From Thiobacillus sp. (GTDB lineage: Bacteria > Pseudomonadota > Gammaproteobacteria > Burkholderiales > Thiobacillaceae): 58,969 bases of DNA. The stretch is taken from NCBI GenBank assembly GCA_024708885.1, contig JANJXT010000046.1, positions 92,436 through 151,404 of the forward strand. Direction: 5' to 3'. Positions within the stretch are counted from its first letter, which is position 1. Each line of letters begins with the position of its first letter. Shown here piece by piece: positions 50,886-58,969 of this stretch. A model generated the notes under the pieces. It saw only the letters and a list, made by a program, of their open reading frames with translations. It was not told the origin of the DNA and did no database searches. Made by a program: the position numbers and the translations under genes.

Positions 50886-51321
50886 AACCATCAACATCTA
50901 TACCGACGGCGCCTGCAAGGGCAATCCGGGCGCGGGCGGCTGGGGCGCGCTGCTGCTCGTCGGTACGCATCGCAAGGAAATCTGCGGCGGCGAGGCGCAA
51001 ACCACCAACAACCGCATGGAAATGATGGCCGTGATCCGCGCGCTGGAAGCGCTCAAGCGACCGTCACGGGTGCAGGTCCATACCGACTCGCAGTACGTGC
51101 AGAAGGGCGTCAGCACGTGGATGGCGGGCTGGAAAAAACGCAACTGGCGCACCGCCGACGGCAAACCCGTGAAGAACCAGGACCTGTGGCTGCAGCTCGA
51201 TGCGCTGAGCCGCGTGCACGAGGTCGAATGGCATTGGGTGCGCGGCCACGCCGGCCATCCGGAGAACGAGCGCGCCGACGAACTCGCGAACCAGGGTGTG
51301 CTGCAGGCCAACGTGAATTGA
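50875..51321 (+). CDS. rnhA: Ribonuclease HI
   Basis: RnhA cuts the RNA strand of RNA-DNA hybrids. The 148-residue protein has the catalytic residues in [20 protein letters not shown] (Asp), [18 protein letters not shown] (Glu), [20 protein letters not shown] (Asp) and [20 protein letters not shown] (His, Asp), with the basic protrusion [20 protein letters not shown]. The GTG start lies 11 bases inside the end of the YafS-like gene. dnaQ follows 12 bases later on the same strand, unlike E. coli, where the two are divergent. Confidence 0.96.
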   Translation: MNAETINIYTDGACKGNPGAGGWGALLLVGTHRKEICGGEAQTTNNRMEMMAVIRALEALKRPSRVQVHTDSQYVQKGVSTWMAGWKKRNWRTADGKPVKNQDLWLQLDALSRVHEVEWHWVRGHAGHPENERADELANQGVLQANVN

Positions 51322-51333
51322 TTCGTACCCGTC

Positions 51334-52038
51334 ATGCGCCAGATCATCCTCGATACTGAAACCACCGGCCTCGATCCCAACCAGGGGCATCGCGTCATCG
51401 AGCTCGCGGCAGTGGAGATGGTCAACCGCCGGCTCACCGGCACCCATCTGCACCGCTACGTGAACCCCGAGCGTGAAATCGATCCCGGTGCGATGCAGGT
51501 GCACGGCATCAGCAACGAGTTTCTCCAGGACAAGCCGCGCTTCGCGGACATCGCACAGGAATTCGTCGACTTCATCGGGGGGGGCGAGCTCGTCATCCAC
51601 AATGCCCCGTTCGACGTCGGTTTTCTCGACATGGAACTGCGCCTGCTGGGCATGCGGCCACTCGTGCACTGGTGCGAGGGGGTGACCGACACCCTGGCAA
51701 TGGCGAAGGCATTGCGCCCAGGCAAGCGCAACAATCTCGACGCGCTGTGCAGGGAGTATGGCGTCGACAACACGGCGCGCACCCTCCACGGTGCGCTGCT
51801 CGACTGCGAACTGCTGGCGGCGGTGTATCTGGAGATGACGCGCGGGCAGGAGACGCTTGCGATCGGTCTCGACACGGCGCGTGCCGAGACGCGTCCGAGC
51901 GGGCATGTGCGGCCGCGGCCGGTGCTGTGCGCCGCGTCGGCGGACGAGTTGGCCGCCCACGCCGCGCTTCTCGAAGCGATCGACCGCGAGAGCCGCGGTG
52001 CCTGCCTGTGGCACCCGGCAGCAGGGGAGGCGGGTTGA
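51334..52038 (+). CDS. dnaQ: DNA polymerase III epsilon subunit (proofreading exonuclease)
   Basis: DnaQ is the 3'-5' exonuclease of the replicative polymerase. The 234-residue DEDDh protein has Exo I QIILDTETTGLDPNQGHRVI, Exo II LVIHNAPFDVGFLDMELRLL and Exo III NLDALCREYGVDNTARTLHG with ALLDCELLAAVYLEMTRGQ. A variable C-terminal tail, which binds the polymerase subunit in homologues, follows. The stop overlaps a TTG start of the binding-protein gene. Confidence 0.95.
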   Translation: MRQIILDTETTGLDPNQGHRVIELAAVEMVNRRLTGTHLHRYVNPEREIDPGAMQVHGISNEFLQDKPRFADIAQEFVDFIGGGELVIHNAPFDVGFLDMELRLLGMRPLVHWCEGVTDTLAMAKALRPGKRNNLDALCREYGVDNTARTLHGALLDCELLAAVYLEMTRGQETLAIGLDTARAETRPSGHVRPRPVLCAASADELAAHAALLEAIDRESRGACLWHPAAGEAG

Positions 52039-52982
52039 CCGCTGCATGGGCAGCCCGGATCGGCCGTGGGTTGCGCCAGGGGCTGGTCATGCTCTGCCTG
52101 GCGTGCCTGTCCGCGCAGGCTGTCGCCGGCCGCGTCACCGTCGTGCTCAGTGACGATACGGCGCCGTATCAGGAAATCTATCAGGTTTTCCGCGTCTTGC
52201 TGGGCGATGCCGGGCACGAGGTGGGGCGGGTTTATGCCAGTAATCCTGGAGAGGGCGCGCCTCTGGACTCGGCCCAGCTGACGCTCGCAGTGGGTGTGGC
52301 GGCGGCCGAGTCCGTCGCGCAAACGGCGGACCGCGCACCGGTGCTTGCGGTGCTGGTGCCGCGCAGCTGGTTTGCCAAGACCGGGCGGATGCGGCTGGCC
52401 GATGGGGGCCGCCGCAGCGTTTCGGCGATCTACATCGACCAGCCATTCGAACGCCAGGCGCAACTGGCGCGCGCGGCGTTCCCCGAGGCCCGTCGCGTGG
52501 GTGTTCTGCTGAGCGCGGAGCAGGCCGCGCTTGCCAATGAAATCGGCACGGCGCTCGCAGCGCAGAAACTGGAACTCGTGAAGCAGACGGTTTCGGCGGA
52601 CGTACGCCTGATCACCCCGCTTGAGGCCGTGCTGGGCGCTTCCGATCTCCTGCTGGCGGTTCCGGATCCGCAGGTGTTCAACCGCAACACCGCGCAGAGC
52701 CTTTTTCTTACCACCTATCGCTACCGGGTTCCGGTGCAGGGATATTCGAACTCGCTGACGCGTGCGGGTGCCCTGCTGTCGCTGCATTCGAGTCCCGCGC
52801 AGATCGGCCGGCAGGCGGCCGAGTGGGTGAACAATGCCTTGCAGACAGCCACGCTGCGCCTGCCGGCGCCGGCGTATCCGGCTTACTTCAGTGTCTCGAT
52901 CAACCAGCAGGTGGCCCGCTCGCTGGGTATCGCGGTGCCGTCCGAGGCCGAACTCGAAAAGCGTCTGGGAGGGGGACGCTGA
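52035..52982 (+). CDS. Periplasmic ABC-type substrate-binding-like protein paired with a GGDEF-EAL gene
   Basis: The 315-residue protein has a signal sequence (GLVMLCLACLSAQAVAG). Its periplasmic-binding-protein-like body resembles the ABC_sub_bind (PF04392-type) family: VTVVLSDDTAPYQEIYQVFR, AVGVAAAESVAQTADRAPVL, SAIYIDQPFERQAQLARAAF and RRVGVLLSAEQAALANEI, with SINQQVARSLGIAVPSEAEL at the end. No permease or ATPase gene is adjacent. The TTG at 52035 overlaps the dnaQ stop and follows a strong AGGGGAGG (52023-52030). The stop overlaps the GGDEF-EAL ATG by one base, so it probably acts as a ligand-sensing partner of that protein. The ligand is unknown. Confidence 0.75.
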   Translation: MTAAWAARIGRGLRQGLVMLCLACLSAQAVAGRVTVVLSDDTAPYQEIYQVFRVLLGDAGHEVGRVYASNPGEGAPLDSAQLTLAVGVAAAESVAQTADRAPVLAVLVPRSWFAKTGRMRLADGGRRSVSAIYIDQPFERQAQLARAAFPEARRVGVLLSAEQAALANEIGTALAAQKLELVKQTVSADVRLITPLEAVLGASDLLLAVPDPQVFNRNTAQSLFLTTYRYRVPVQGYSNSLTRAGALLSLHSSPAQIGRQAAEWVNNALQTATLRLPAPAYPAYFSVSINQQVARSLGIAVPSEAELEKRLGGGR

Positions 52983-55075
52983 TGCGCTACGTACCAGGGA
53001 TTCGCGGGCGGGTGGTCGGTCTGGCTGTGCTGCCGATGGCGATCGTCGGCGTCCTGCTGTTTTTCCAGATGATCACGTCGAAGATCGAGGATCTCGATGA
53101 GTCGCTGCGTACCCGCGCGGTGGCGATCGTGCGCCAGCTCGGGCCGGCAGTCGAATACGGCGTGACTTCCGGCAATACCCAGGTGCTGCGCGCCCTGCTG
53201 GACAAGGCAGCCATCGAGCCCGACATTCGCGGTGTGGCCGTACTGACCGGTGATGGGCAACTGATGGCGCAAGCCGGGCTTGGCAGCTGGAACGGCACGG
53301 CGCACGCAGGCCTGCCGACCCAGCGCATCCAGCAGATCGAGTACAAGGAACATCTGGTCTACTATGCGCCGATCACACGTACCGAGGTGGTGGTCGACGA
53401 CTACCAGGCGTACGACGATCCAGGGATGCGCGCCAGCGACTCCCCGCAGCTGCTCGGCTGGGTCGCGCTCGACGTTTCGCGCAGTGCGACCCTGCAGAGC
53501 CAGCGCGAGGCGATCCTGCGCAGCCTCGCCATCCTGCTCGCTGGACTCGCGGCGAGCCTGTTTCTGGCCTGGCGTATCGGCCGCCAGATTACCCGGCCGA
53601 TCCTTGCCCTGACGCATGCCGTCAGCCGCATCGGCGAGGGGCATCTCGACGAGCGGGTCGCACAGGACAGCACGGCCGAGCTGGGCATGCTGCAGCGCGG
53701 CGTCAACCACATGGCCTCCCATCTGGAGGCGATGCATGGCCAGATGCAGGAAAAGATCGACATGGCCACCGCGCGCCTGCTCTACCAGGCAAGCCACGAC
53801 GCGCTCACCGGTCTCATCAACCGGCGCGAGTTCGAACTCCGACTCGAGCGCGCGCTGCAGACCGCCCTGCAGCAGGGGCGCGAGCATGCGCTGTGTTACA
53901 TGGATCTCGACCAGTTCAAGGTCGTCAACGACACCTGCGGCCATGCCGCGGGCGACGAATTGCTGCGGCAGCTGGCGCTGCTCCTGAAGGGCAACCTGCG
54001 CGAGCGCGACACGCTGGCGCGCCTTGGCGGCGACGAGTTCGCGCTCTTGCTGGAAAACTGCGGCATCCAGGACGCATTGGAGGTTGCCGACATCTTCCGC
54101 AACGAGGTGGAGCGTTTCCGCTTCAAGTGGGGCGATCGCGTGTTTTCGGTCGGCATGAGCGTGGGCATGGTGGCGATCACCCGTGACAGCGTCGACGTCG
54201 CCAGCCTGCTGACTGCTGCGGATGCGGCCTGCTATGTGGCGAAGGACCGCGGACGCAACCAGATTCATCTCTATGAGAACCGCGATTCCGAGCTCACCCG
54301 GCACCGTGGCGAGATGCAGTGGGTGACCCGCATTCATCAGGCGCTGGAGGAGAAGCGGCTTCGCCTGTCGTGGCAGGAGATTCGCCGTACCGACGGCCGC
54401 AGCGAGGGGACGCGTCACGTCGAGCTGCTGCTGCGCATGTGCGACGAGGATGGCAGCGAAATCCTGCCCATGGCCTTCATTCCGGCGGCGGAACGCTATG
54501 CCATCATGCCGGCGCTCGACGCCTGGGTGATCGAGGAAACCCTGCGTTTGTGCCACCGCCACCTGACCCTGGCGCCGCCCGTGCACTGCCTGTTTGCGGT
54601 CAATCTTTCCGGGGCGTCGCTGAAAGATCCGGAGTTTCGCCGCAAGCTGCTCGCCCATCTGGAGGCCAGTCCGGAATTCGGCCCCCATCTGTGTTTCGAG
54701 ATCACCGAAACCGCGGCGATCGGCCACCTCTCGGTCGTCAATGGCTTTATCGACGCCATGCGCGGCTTCGGTTGCCGCTTTGCACTCGACGATTTCGGCA
54801 GCGGGCTGTCGTCCTTCACCTATCTGAAGAACCTGAAGGTCGACTACCTCAAGATCGACGGCGCCTTCGTGCGCGACATTCCGCACAATCCGGTCGACCG
54901 CTCGATGGTCGAGGCGATTCACCGCATCGGGCAGCAGATGGGCCTGCGCACCGTCGCGGAATACGTCGAGTCGCCCGAGATTCTTGCGCTGCTGAAGGAG
55001 ATCGGGGTGGATTACGTGCAGGGCGTGAGCATCCACCAGCCAGAGCCGCTGGAGACGCTGTGCCCGCCGGATTGA
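52982..55075 (+). CDS. Membrane GGDEF-EAL cyclic-di-GMP enzyme with periplasmic sensor and HAMP domain
   Basis: The 697-residue protein has a first membrane helix (VVGLAVLPMAIVGVLLFFQM), a ~150-residue periplasmic sensor, a second helix (~182-202), a HAMP domain (~203-255), GGDEF (~265-430) and EAL (~440-690). The cyclase signature RLGGDEFALLLENC is intact and an I-site RERD sits five residues before it. The EAL domain has HVELLLR (ELL for EAL), FAVNLSGASL, CFEITETAAI, LDDFGSGLSSFTYLK, YLKIDGAFV, VAEYVES and DYVQGVSI, so the metal and catalytic residues look complete. It may be bifunctional. It is translationally coupled to the binding-protein gene upstream. Confidence 0.9.
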   Translation: MRYVPGIRGRVVGLAVLPMAIVGVLLFFQMITSKIEDLDESLRTRAVAIVRQLGPAVEYGVTSGNTQVLRALLDKAAIEPDIRGVAVLTGDGQLMAQAGLGSWNGTAHAGLPTQRIQQIEYKEHLVYYAPITRTEVVVDDYQAYDDPGMRASDSPQLLGWVALDVSRSATLQSQREAILRSLAILLAGLAASLFLAWRIGRQITRPILALTHAVSRIGEGHLDERVAQDSTAELGMLQRGVNHMASHLEAMHGQMQEKIDMATARLLYQASHDALTGLINRREFELRLERALQTALQQGREHALCYMDLDQFKVVNDTCGHAAGDELLRQLALLLKGNLRERDTLARLGGDEFALLLENCGIQDALEVADIFRNEVERFRFKWGDRVFSVGMSVGMVAITRDSVDVASLLTAADAACYVAKDRGRNQIHLYENRDSELTRHRGEMQWVTRIHQALEEKRLRLSWQEIRRTDGRSEGTRHVELLLRMCDEDGSEILPMAFIPAAERYAIMPALDAWVIEETLRLCHRHLTLAPPVHCLFAVNLSGASLKDPEFRRKLLAHLEASPEFGPHLCFEITETAAIGHLSVVNGFIDAMRGFGCRFALDDFGSGLSSFTYLKNLKVDYLKIDGAFVRDIPHNPVDRSMVEAIHRIGQQMGLRTVAEYVESPEILALLKEIGVDYVQGVSIHQPEPLETLCPPD

Positions 55076-55096
55076 AGCGCGCTCGCGTGCGCGGTT

Positions 55097-55306
55097 TCAG
55101 TCGCTGACGCCGAACCCCGCGCCAACGATCGCCTCGACCAGCGCCGCGCGGTCGAGGCGGCTGTCGTCGTAGGTCACATGCGCTTGGCCGGGGCTGAGGC
55201 TGACCTCGGCCGCGTGTACGCCGGGCAGGGCCTTGAGCACGTTCTGCACGCTGTTGACGCAGCCGCCGCAGCTCATGCCGGTAACGGTGAGTGTGATTTC
55301 AGTCAT
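55097..55306 (-). CDS. Heavy-metal-associated (CopZ-like) metallochaperone
   Basis: This 69-residue single HMA domain has the metal site VTGMSCGGCVNSVQNVL and the ferredoxin-like pattern (VSLSPGQAHVTYDD, ALVEAIVGAGFGV). Such proteins carry Cu(I) to P-type ATPases or regulators. No copper ATPase or CueR gene is nearby. It converges with the GGDEF-EAL gene and is 36 bases downstream of flgM. Confidence 0.92.
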   Translation of the reverse strand: MTEITLTVTGMSCGGCVNSVQNVLKALPGVHAAEVSLSPGQAHVTYDDSRLDRAALVEAIVGAGFGVSD

Positions 55307-55342
55307 CGGAATGCCTCGAACTTGTGAGTGAGGCGGGGTATT

Positions 55343-55651
55343 CTACTTCTTGCGCGGACGCTTGCGCAGCGATTGCTTGGTATGGTCGATCAGGCGGTCG
55401 GCGACCACTTCGGCATCCACGGCGAAACTGCCGTCGGCGAGCGCGGCCTTGACCGCCTCCACCTTGCCGGCATCCGTCACTTCGACCGAGGCCAGCTGCG
55501 CTTCGAGCGCGCGCACCCGGGTACTGGATTCGGTGAGCGTCAGCGAGTCGCCGCCCCCGGCCGCGGCGGTGGTGGTGCCCTTGCCGCCGCCCTTGCCCTT
55601 GGCGGCAGAAACCTTGGTCGCGGCGGGCGTGATGCGCTTGTCGATTTTCAC
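55343..55651 (-). CDS. flgM: FlgM-like anti-sigma-28 factor
   Basis: FlgM binds the flagellar sigma factor FliA until the hook is complete, then is exported. The 102-residue protein starts with GTG (MKIDKRITPA), has a low-complexity Lys/Gly/Thr/Ala N-terminal half, and the FlgM C-terminal helices: SSTRVRALEAQLAS, KVEAVKAALADGSFAVDAEV and VADRLIDHTKQSL. The tail KQSLRKRPRKK is more basic than usual. No other flagellar gene (flgA, flgN, flgB) is adjacent, although flgM commonly sits beside them. Function as a true FlgM is inferred from the C-terminal half only. Confidence 0.75.
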   Translation of the reverse strand: MKIDKRITPAATKVSAAKGKGGGKGTTTAAAGGGDSLTLTESSTRVRALEAQLASVEVTDAGKVEAVKAALADGSFAVDAEVVADRLIDHTKQSLRKRPRKK

Positions 55652-55714
55652 GGAGGGTCCTGTAGCTGTATCCAGGGGAGTCTGGATAGAACTACGGCAG
55701 AAATTCCGAAAACC

Positions 55715-56968
55715 TTAGGGCGAAACGCGCGAAGCGCCCAACAAATGCGAGGCCAGCCCGTCGGCCAGCTTGGGCTCGAACCAGGTTGATTTCGGCGGCA
55801 TCACTTCGTTGGCGTCGGCCACCGCCATCAGGTCTTCCATCCGGGTGGGGTGAAGCGCCAGCGCCAGCGCCATTTCGCCACTGTCGACGCGCTTTTCCAG
55901 CTCGTCGAGGCCGCGGATGCCGCCGACGAAGTCGATGCGCTTGTCGCGACGCGGGTCAGCGATGCCGAGGATGGGCGCGATCAGGTTGTTCTGCAGCAGG
56001 CTGACGTCGAGCCGGCCGACCGGGTCGGCGGGAACGAGGTCGGGGCGGATGGCGAGGCGATACCAACGTCCCCCCAGATACAGTCCGAACGTGCCGGGCC
56101 GGTCGGGCTTGACTGCGGCGGCGGCCGGTTCGACGCCAAAGGCGCCGCCGAGCTTGTCGAGAAAGGCTTCCGCGGTGAGGCCGTTGAGATCGGTGATCAC
56201 CCGGTTGTAATCCATGATGCGCATTTCGTGTGCGGGGAAGATCACCGACAGGAAGAAATCGTACGCCTCGCCGCCGCTGTGGCCGGGGTTGGCGGCGCGG
56301 CGCGCGGCGGCGATGCGCGAGGCCGACGCCGAGCGGTGGTGGCCATCGGCGATGTAGAGCGCGTGCATGGCGTTGAAGGCGGCAGTGAGGCGTGCCTGCA
56401 CGGCAGTATCGCGAATGACCCACAGGGTGTGGCGCACGCCGTCGAGCGTGGCGTCGGAGTCGGGCGTGCCGGCCGCGGTGGCGGCGAGGATGGCGTCGAC
56501 TTCAGGGGCCTCGGGATAGGCCAGCAGCACCGGTCCGGTCTGCGCGTCGAGCGCGTCGATCTGGCGCACGCGGTCGTCTTCCTTGTCGGGACGGGTGAAC
56601 TCGTGCTTGCGGATGCGGTTGGTATCGTAGTCGGCGACCGAGGCGGCGGCGACCAGCCCGGTCTGGCTATGCTCGCCCATGACGATGCGGTAGGCGTAGT
56701 AGCAGGGCGACGGATCGCGTGCCAGCACGCCGGACGCGACCATGGCGCGCAGGTTTTCCGCCGCCTTCGCGTACACCTCGGGCGCGTAGGGGTCGGTGCC
56801 CGGCGGCAGGTCGATTTCCGGCTTGGAAATGTGCAGGAAGCTCCACGGGCGGCCCTGCGCACGCTCGCGCGCCTCAGCGGTCGAGAGCACGTCGTAGGGC
56901 GGCGCGACGACGTCGTCGGCGCGGCCGGGAGCGGGGCGGAGGGCGGCGAAAGGCTGGATCAGGTTCAT
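55715..56968 (-). CDS. DUF1015 family protein
   Basis: The 417-residue protein has the DUF1015 signatures: LIQPFAALRPAPGRADDVVA, PPYDVLSTAEARERAQGRPW, FLHISKPEIDLPPGTDPY, RIRKHEFTRPDKEDDRVRQI, ALYIADGHHRSASASRIAAA, and the end VMPPKSTWFEPKLADGL. The YIADGHHR motif is the likely active or ligand site of this widespread soluble family, whose biochemical role I cannot state with confidence. The ATG at 56968 lies five bases after the mfd stop; a TTG at 56977 would overlap it. It is probably co-transcribed with mfd. Confidence 0.87.
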   Translation of the reverse strand: MNLIQPFAALRPAPGRADDVVAPPYDVLSTAEARERAQGRPWSFLHISKPEIDLPPGTDPYAPEVYAKAAENLRAMVASGVLARDPSPCYYAYRIVMGEHSQTGLVAAASVADYDTNRIRKHEFTRPDKEDDRVRQIDALDAQTGPVLLAYPEAPEVDAILAATAAGTPDSDATLDGVRHTLWVIRDTAVQARLTAAFNAMHALYIADGHHRSASASRIAAARRAANPGHSGGEAYDFFLSVIFPAHEMRIMDYNRVITDLNGLTAEAFLDKLGGAFGVEPAAAAVKPDRPGTFGLYLGGRWYRLAIRPDLVPADPVGRLDVSLLQNNLIAPILGIADPRRDKRIDFVGGIRGLDELEKRVDSGEMALALALHPTRMEDLMAVADANEVMPPKSTWFEPKLADGLASHLLGASRVSP

Positions 56969-56973
56969 GGGGG

Positions 56974-58969
56974 TCAAGGATTGGCAGTGGTCAAGGGGTC
57001 GCCGAGCGCGGCAAGCAGGGCATGCACGGCGCCCACGCGGCGATTCAGATCGGGCAGCTTGATGTCGAGCTTCAGGCGGTCCGGGCCGGCGAGGCGGTAG
57101 CCGGCCTTGCCCTGGATAAGGGCAATGATTCTACCCGGATCGATGGGGGGATTGGGGGCGAATTGCATGCTCATGCCGTCGCCCGACACGTCGAGCTTGA
57201 CGATGCCCCAGGCGCGCGTCGTCATGCGCAGGCGGTGCACGGCCAGAAGCGCGCGCGCCGTGTCCGGCAGTTCACCGAAACGATCGACCAGTTCTTCCTG
57301 CATCGCGGCGAGCTCGTCCGCGTCGTGGCAGCTCGCCAGGCGCTTGTACAGCACCAGGCGTTCATGCACGTCGGGACAGTAATCGCCCGGCAGCAGGGCG
57401 GGCAGGTGCAGATTGATTTCCGAGACGATGCCCAGCGGCTGGTTCATGTCGGGCTCGCGGCCGGCCTTCAGGCTTGCGACGGCGCCCGCCAGCATGTCGT
57501 TGTAGAGCGAGAAGCCGACCTCGAGGATTTCGCCGCTCTGCTTGTCGCCCAGCACCTCGCCTGCGCCGCGGATTTCCAGGTCGTGCATGGCGAGGTGGAA
57601 GCCCGAGCCCAGCTCCTCCATCAACTGGATGGCTTCCAGACGTTTCTTCGCCTGTGGCGTGAGGGTGCGGTCTTCTTCCACCAGCAGATAGGCGAACGCC
57701 TGGTGGTGCGAGCGGCCGACGCGCCCGCGCAGCTGGTGCAGCTGCGCCAGACCGAACTTGTCGGCGCGGTTGATGAGGATGGTGTTGGCGGTCGGTACAT
57801 CGATGCCGGTTTCGATGATGGTGGTGCACAGCAGGATGTCGTAGCGCTGCTGGTAGAAATCGCGCATCACCTGCTCCAGCTCGCGCTCGCTCATCTGGCC
57901 GTGGCCGACGCGGATACGCGCTTCCGGCAGCAGTTTTTCCAGCCGCTCGCGCATGCTCTCGATGCTGCCGACCTCGTTGTGCAGGAAGTACACCTGGCCG
58001 CCGCGCTTCAGCTCGCGCAGCACCGCTTCCCTGATGAGACCGCCGGAAAAGGACTGCACGAACGTCTTCACCGCCAGCCGCTTCTGCGGCGCCGTTGCAA
58101 TGACCGAGAAGTCGCGGATGCCCTCGAGCGACATCGCCAGCGTGCGCGGGATCGGCGTCGCCGTTAAGGTGAGCACGTCGACCTCGGCGCGCAGCGCCTT
58201 CAGCTGCTCCTTCTGCCGCACGCCGAAGCGGTGCTCCTCGTCGAGGATCACCAGCCCCAGCCGGGCGAACCTCACGTCCTTCTGGATCAGCCGATGGGTG
58301 CCGATGACAATGTCGATCGTGCCGTCCGCCAGCGCGGTGAGCGCCTCAGTCTGCTCCTTGGCGGTGCGGAAACGCGACAGCTCGGCGAGTTTCACCGGCC
58401 ATTGAGAGAAACGGTCGGAGAAATTGTTGAAGTGCTGCTCGGCGAGCAGCGTGGTCGGCGCCAGCACCGCCACCTGCTTGCCGTCCATCACGGCGGCGAA
58501 GGCGGCGCGCAGCGCCACCTCGGTCTTGCCGAAGCCGACGTCGCCGCAGACCAGGCGATCCATCGGCCTGCCCGACTTCATGTCGGCGACCACCGCGGCG
58601 ATGGCGGCGGCCTGGTCGGGCGTCTCTTCGAAGCCGAAGCCGTCGGCGAAGGCCTCGAGGTCGTGTTCCCGGAAACTGAAGGCGTGGCCCTGGCGCGCCG
58701 CGCGCTGGGCGTAGAGCGCGAGGAGTTCGGCGGCGGTGTCGCGCACCTGCTGCGCGGCTTTCCGTTTTGCGCGGTCCCAGCGGTCGGTGCCGAGCTTGTG
58801 CAGCTCGACCAGTTCCGGATCGACGCCGCTGTAGCGCGAGATCAGGTGCAGCTGCGCCACCGGCACGTAGAGCTTGTCGCCGCCAGCGTACTCGAGGTGG
58901 AGGAATTCCGTCTCGCCCTCGCCAAGGTCGAGGTGCACCAGGCCTTGGTAGCGGCCGATGCCGTGGCTC
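56974..58969 (-). CDS. mfd: Transcription-repair coupling factor Mfd, N-terminus outside the window
   Basis: Mfd removes RNA polymerase stalled at DNA lesions and recruits UvrA. The visible ~665 residues begin in the RNA-polymerase-interaction region (HGIGRYQGL, then YVPVAQLHLISRYSG). They include the translocase domains: Walker A LVCGDVGFGKTEVALRAAFA, LAPTTLLAEQHFNNFSDRF, DIVIGTHRLIQKDV, VILDEEHRFGVRQKEQLKAL, LTLTATPIPRTLAMSLEGIR, TTIIETGIDVPTANTI and LHQLRGRVGRSHHQAFAYLL. The TRCF C-terminal domain follows. The frame is open to the right edge, where the UvrB-like N-terminal part is cut off. Confidence 0.97.
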   Translation of the reverse strand, partial: SHGIGRYQGLVHLDLGEGETEFLHLEYAGGDKLYVPVAQLHLISRYSGVDPELVELHKLGTDRWDRAKRKAAQQVRDTAAELLALYAQRAARQGHAFSFREHDLEAFADGFGFEETPDQAAAIAAVVADMKSGRPMDRLVCGDVGFGKTEVALRAAFAAVMDGKQVAVLAPTTLLAEQHFNNFSDRFSQWPVKLAELSRFRTAKEQTEALTALADGTIDIVIGTHRLIQKDVRFARLGLVILDEEHRFGVRQKEQLKALRAEVDVLTLTATPIPRTLAMSLEGIRDFSVIATAPQKRLAVKTFVQSFSGGLIREAVLRELKRGGQVYFLHNEVGSIESMRERLEKLLPEARIRVGHGQMSERELEQVMRDFYQQRYDILLCTTIIETGIDVPTANTILINRADKFGLAQLHQLRGRVGRSHHQAFAYLLVEEDRTLTPQAKKRLEAIQLMEELGSGFHLAMHDLEIRGAGEVLGDKQSGEILEVGFSLYNDMLAGAVASLKAGREPDMNQPLGIVSEINLHLPALLPGDYCPDVHERLVLYKRLASCHDADELAAMQEELVDRFGELPDTARALLAVHRLRMTTRAWGIVKLDVSGDGMSMQFAPNPPIDPGRIIALIQGKAGYRLAGPDRLKLDIKLPDLNRRVGAVHALLAALGDPLTTANP

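Overview
The window is a GC-rich, gene-dense stretch of bacterial chromosome with 62 protein genes (the first and last cut by the window edges), three tRNA genes, no rRNA, no CRISPR array, no transposase and no prophage genes. Gene order and protein character point to a betaproteobacterium, most likely a Thiobacillaceae/Hydrogenophilales/Nitrosomonadales-type autotroph. The pointers are the hisDCBHAFIE-HIT-tatABC run, tRNA-Leu-tig-clpP-clpX-lon-hupB-tRNA-Val-tRNA-Asp-ppiD, hpnCDE squalene genes and gloB-yafS-rnhA-dnaQ. The taxon is inferred from gene order, not from a marker search. No gap without a gene exceeds 300 bases; the longest is 17472-17752. Layout, 1-7.5 kb: the end of an RhlE-type helicase, a thioredoxin/DsbD-type membrane protein, a methyltransferase with a regulatory domain, a DgcZ-type zinc-sensing diguanylate cyclase, two secreted proteins of unknown role and a PIN-PhoH ATPase. 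7.5-17.5 kb: a periplasmic sugar-dehydrogenase-like propeller; tsaB-rimI-uracil-DNA glycosylase; a methyltransferase whose N-terminus looks like a decayed SlyD/FKBP domain; a membrane-upkeep cluster (LemA, two TPM proteins, NfeD, stomatin); LplT; a LysR regulator and a small unknown. 17.5-26.5 kb: a dispersed-repeat gap, a DUF2007 protein and an Irr-like Fur regulator, then histidine biosynthesis (hisD to hisE, no hisG) running into a HIT protein and the Tat translocase. 26.5-31.5 kb, minus strand: hpnC-hpnD-hpnE (squalene from farnesyl diphosphate), an SDR and a transmembrane Ser/Thr kinase. 31.6-41.2 kb: the protein quality-control region, in which the tig-clpP-clpX and lon units each have a near-consensus sigma-32 promoter, then HU, two tRNAs, PpiD and FabI. 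41.2-49.3 kb: a four-gene oligopeptide (Opp/Yej-like) ABC transporter with unusual architectures and an MltD-type lytic transglycosylase. 49.3-59 kb: gloB, a YafS-like protein, rnhA and dnaQ, overlapping a periplasmic-binding-protein/GGDEF-EAL pair, then a copper chaperone-like protein, a lone FlgM, a DUF1015 protein and mfd. How the genes work together: most are housekeeping and are packed in translationally coupled operons with 1-8 base stop/start overlaps. Possible themes are cell-envelope maintenance (LemA/TPM/NfeD/stomatin, LplT, squalene, Tat, MltD), proteostasis under heat-shock control, and two independent cyclic-di-GMP inputs. I see no clear mobile island or defence system. The most unusual items are architectural: the SBP/GGDEF-EAL pair coupled to dnaQ, the SlyD-like/methyltransferase fusion, the reversed thioredoxin-DsbD fusion, the extended Opp permease, and repeat elements inside the tat operon and beside the DUF2007 gene.
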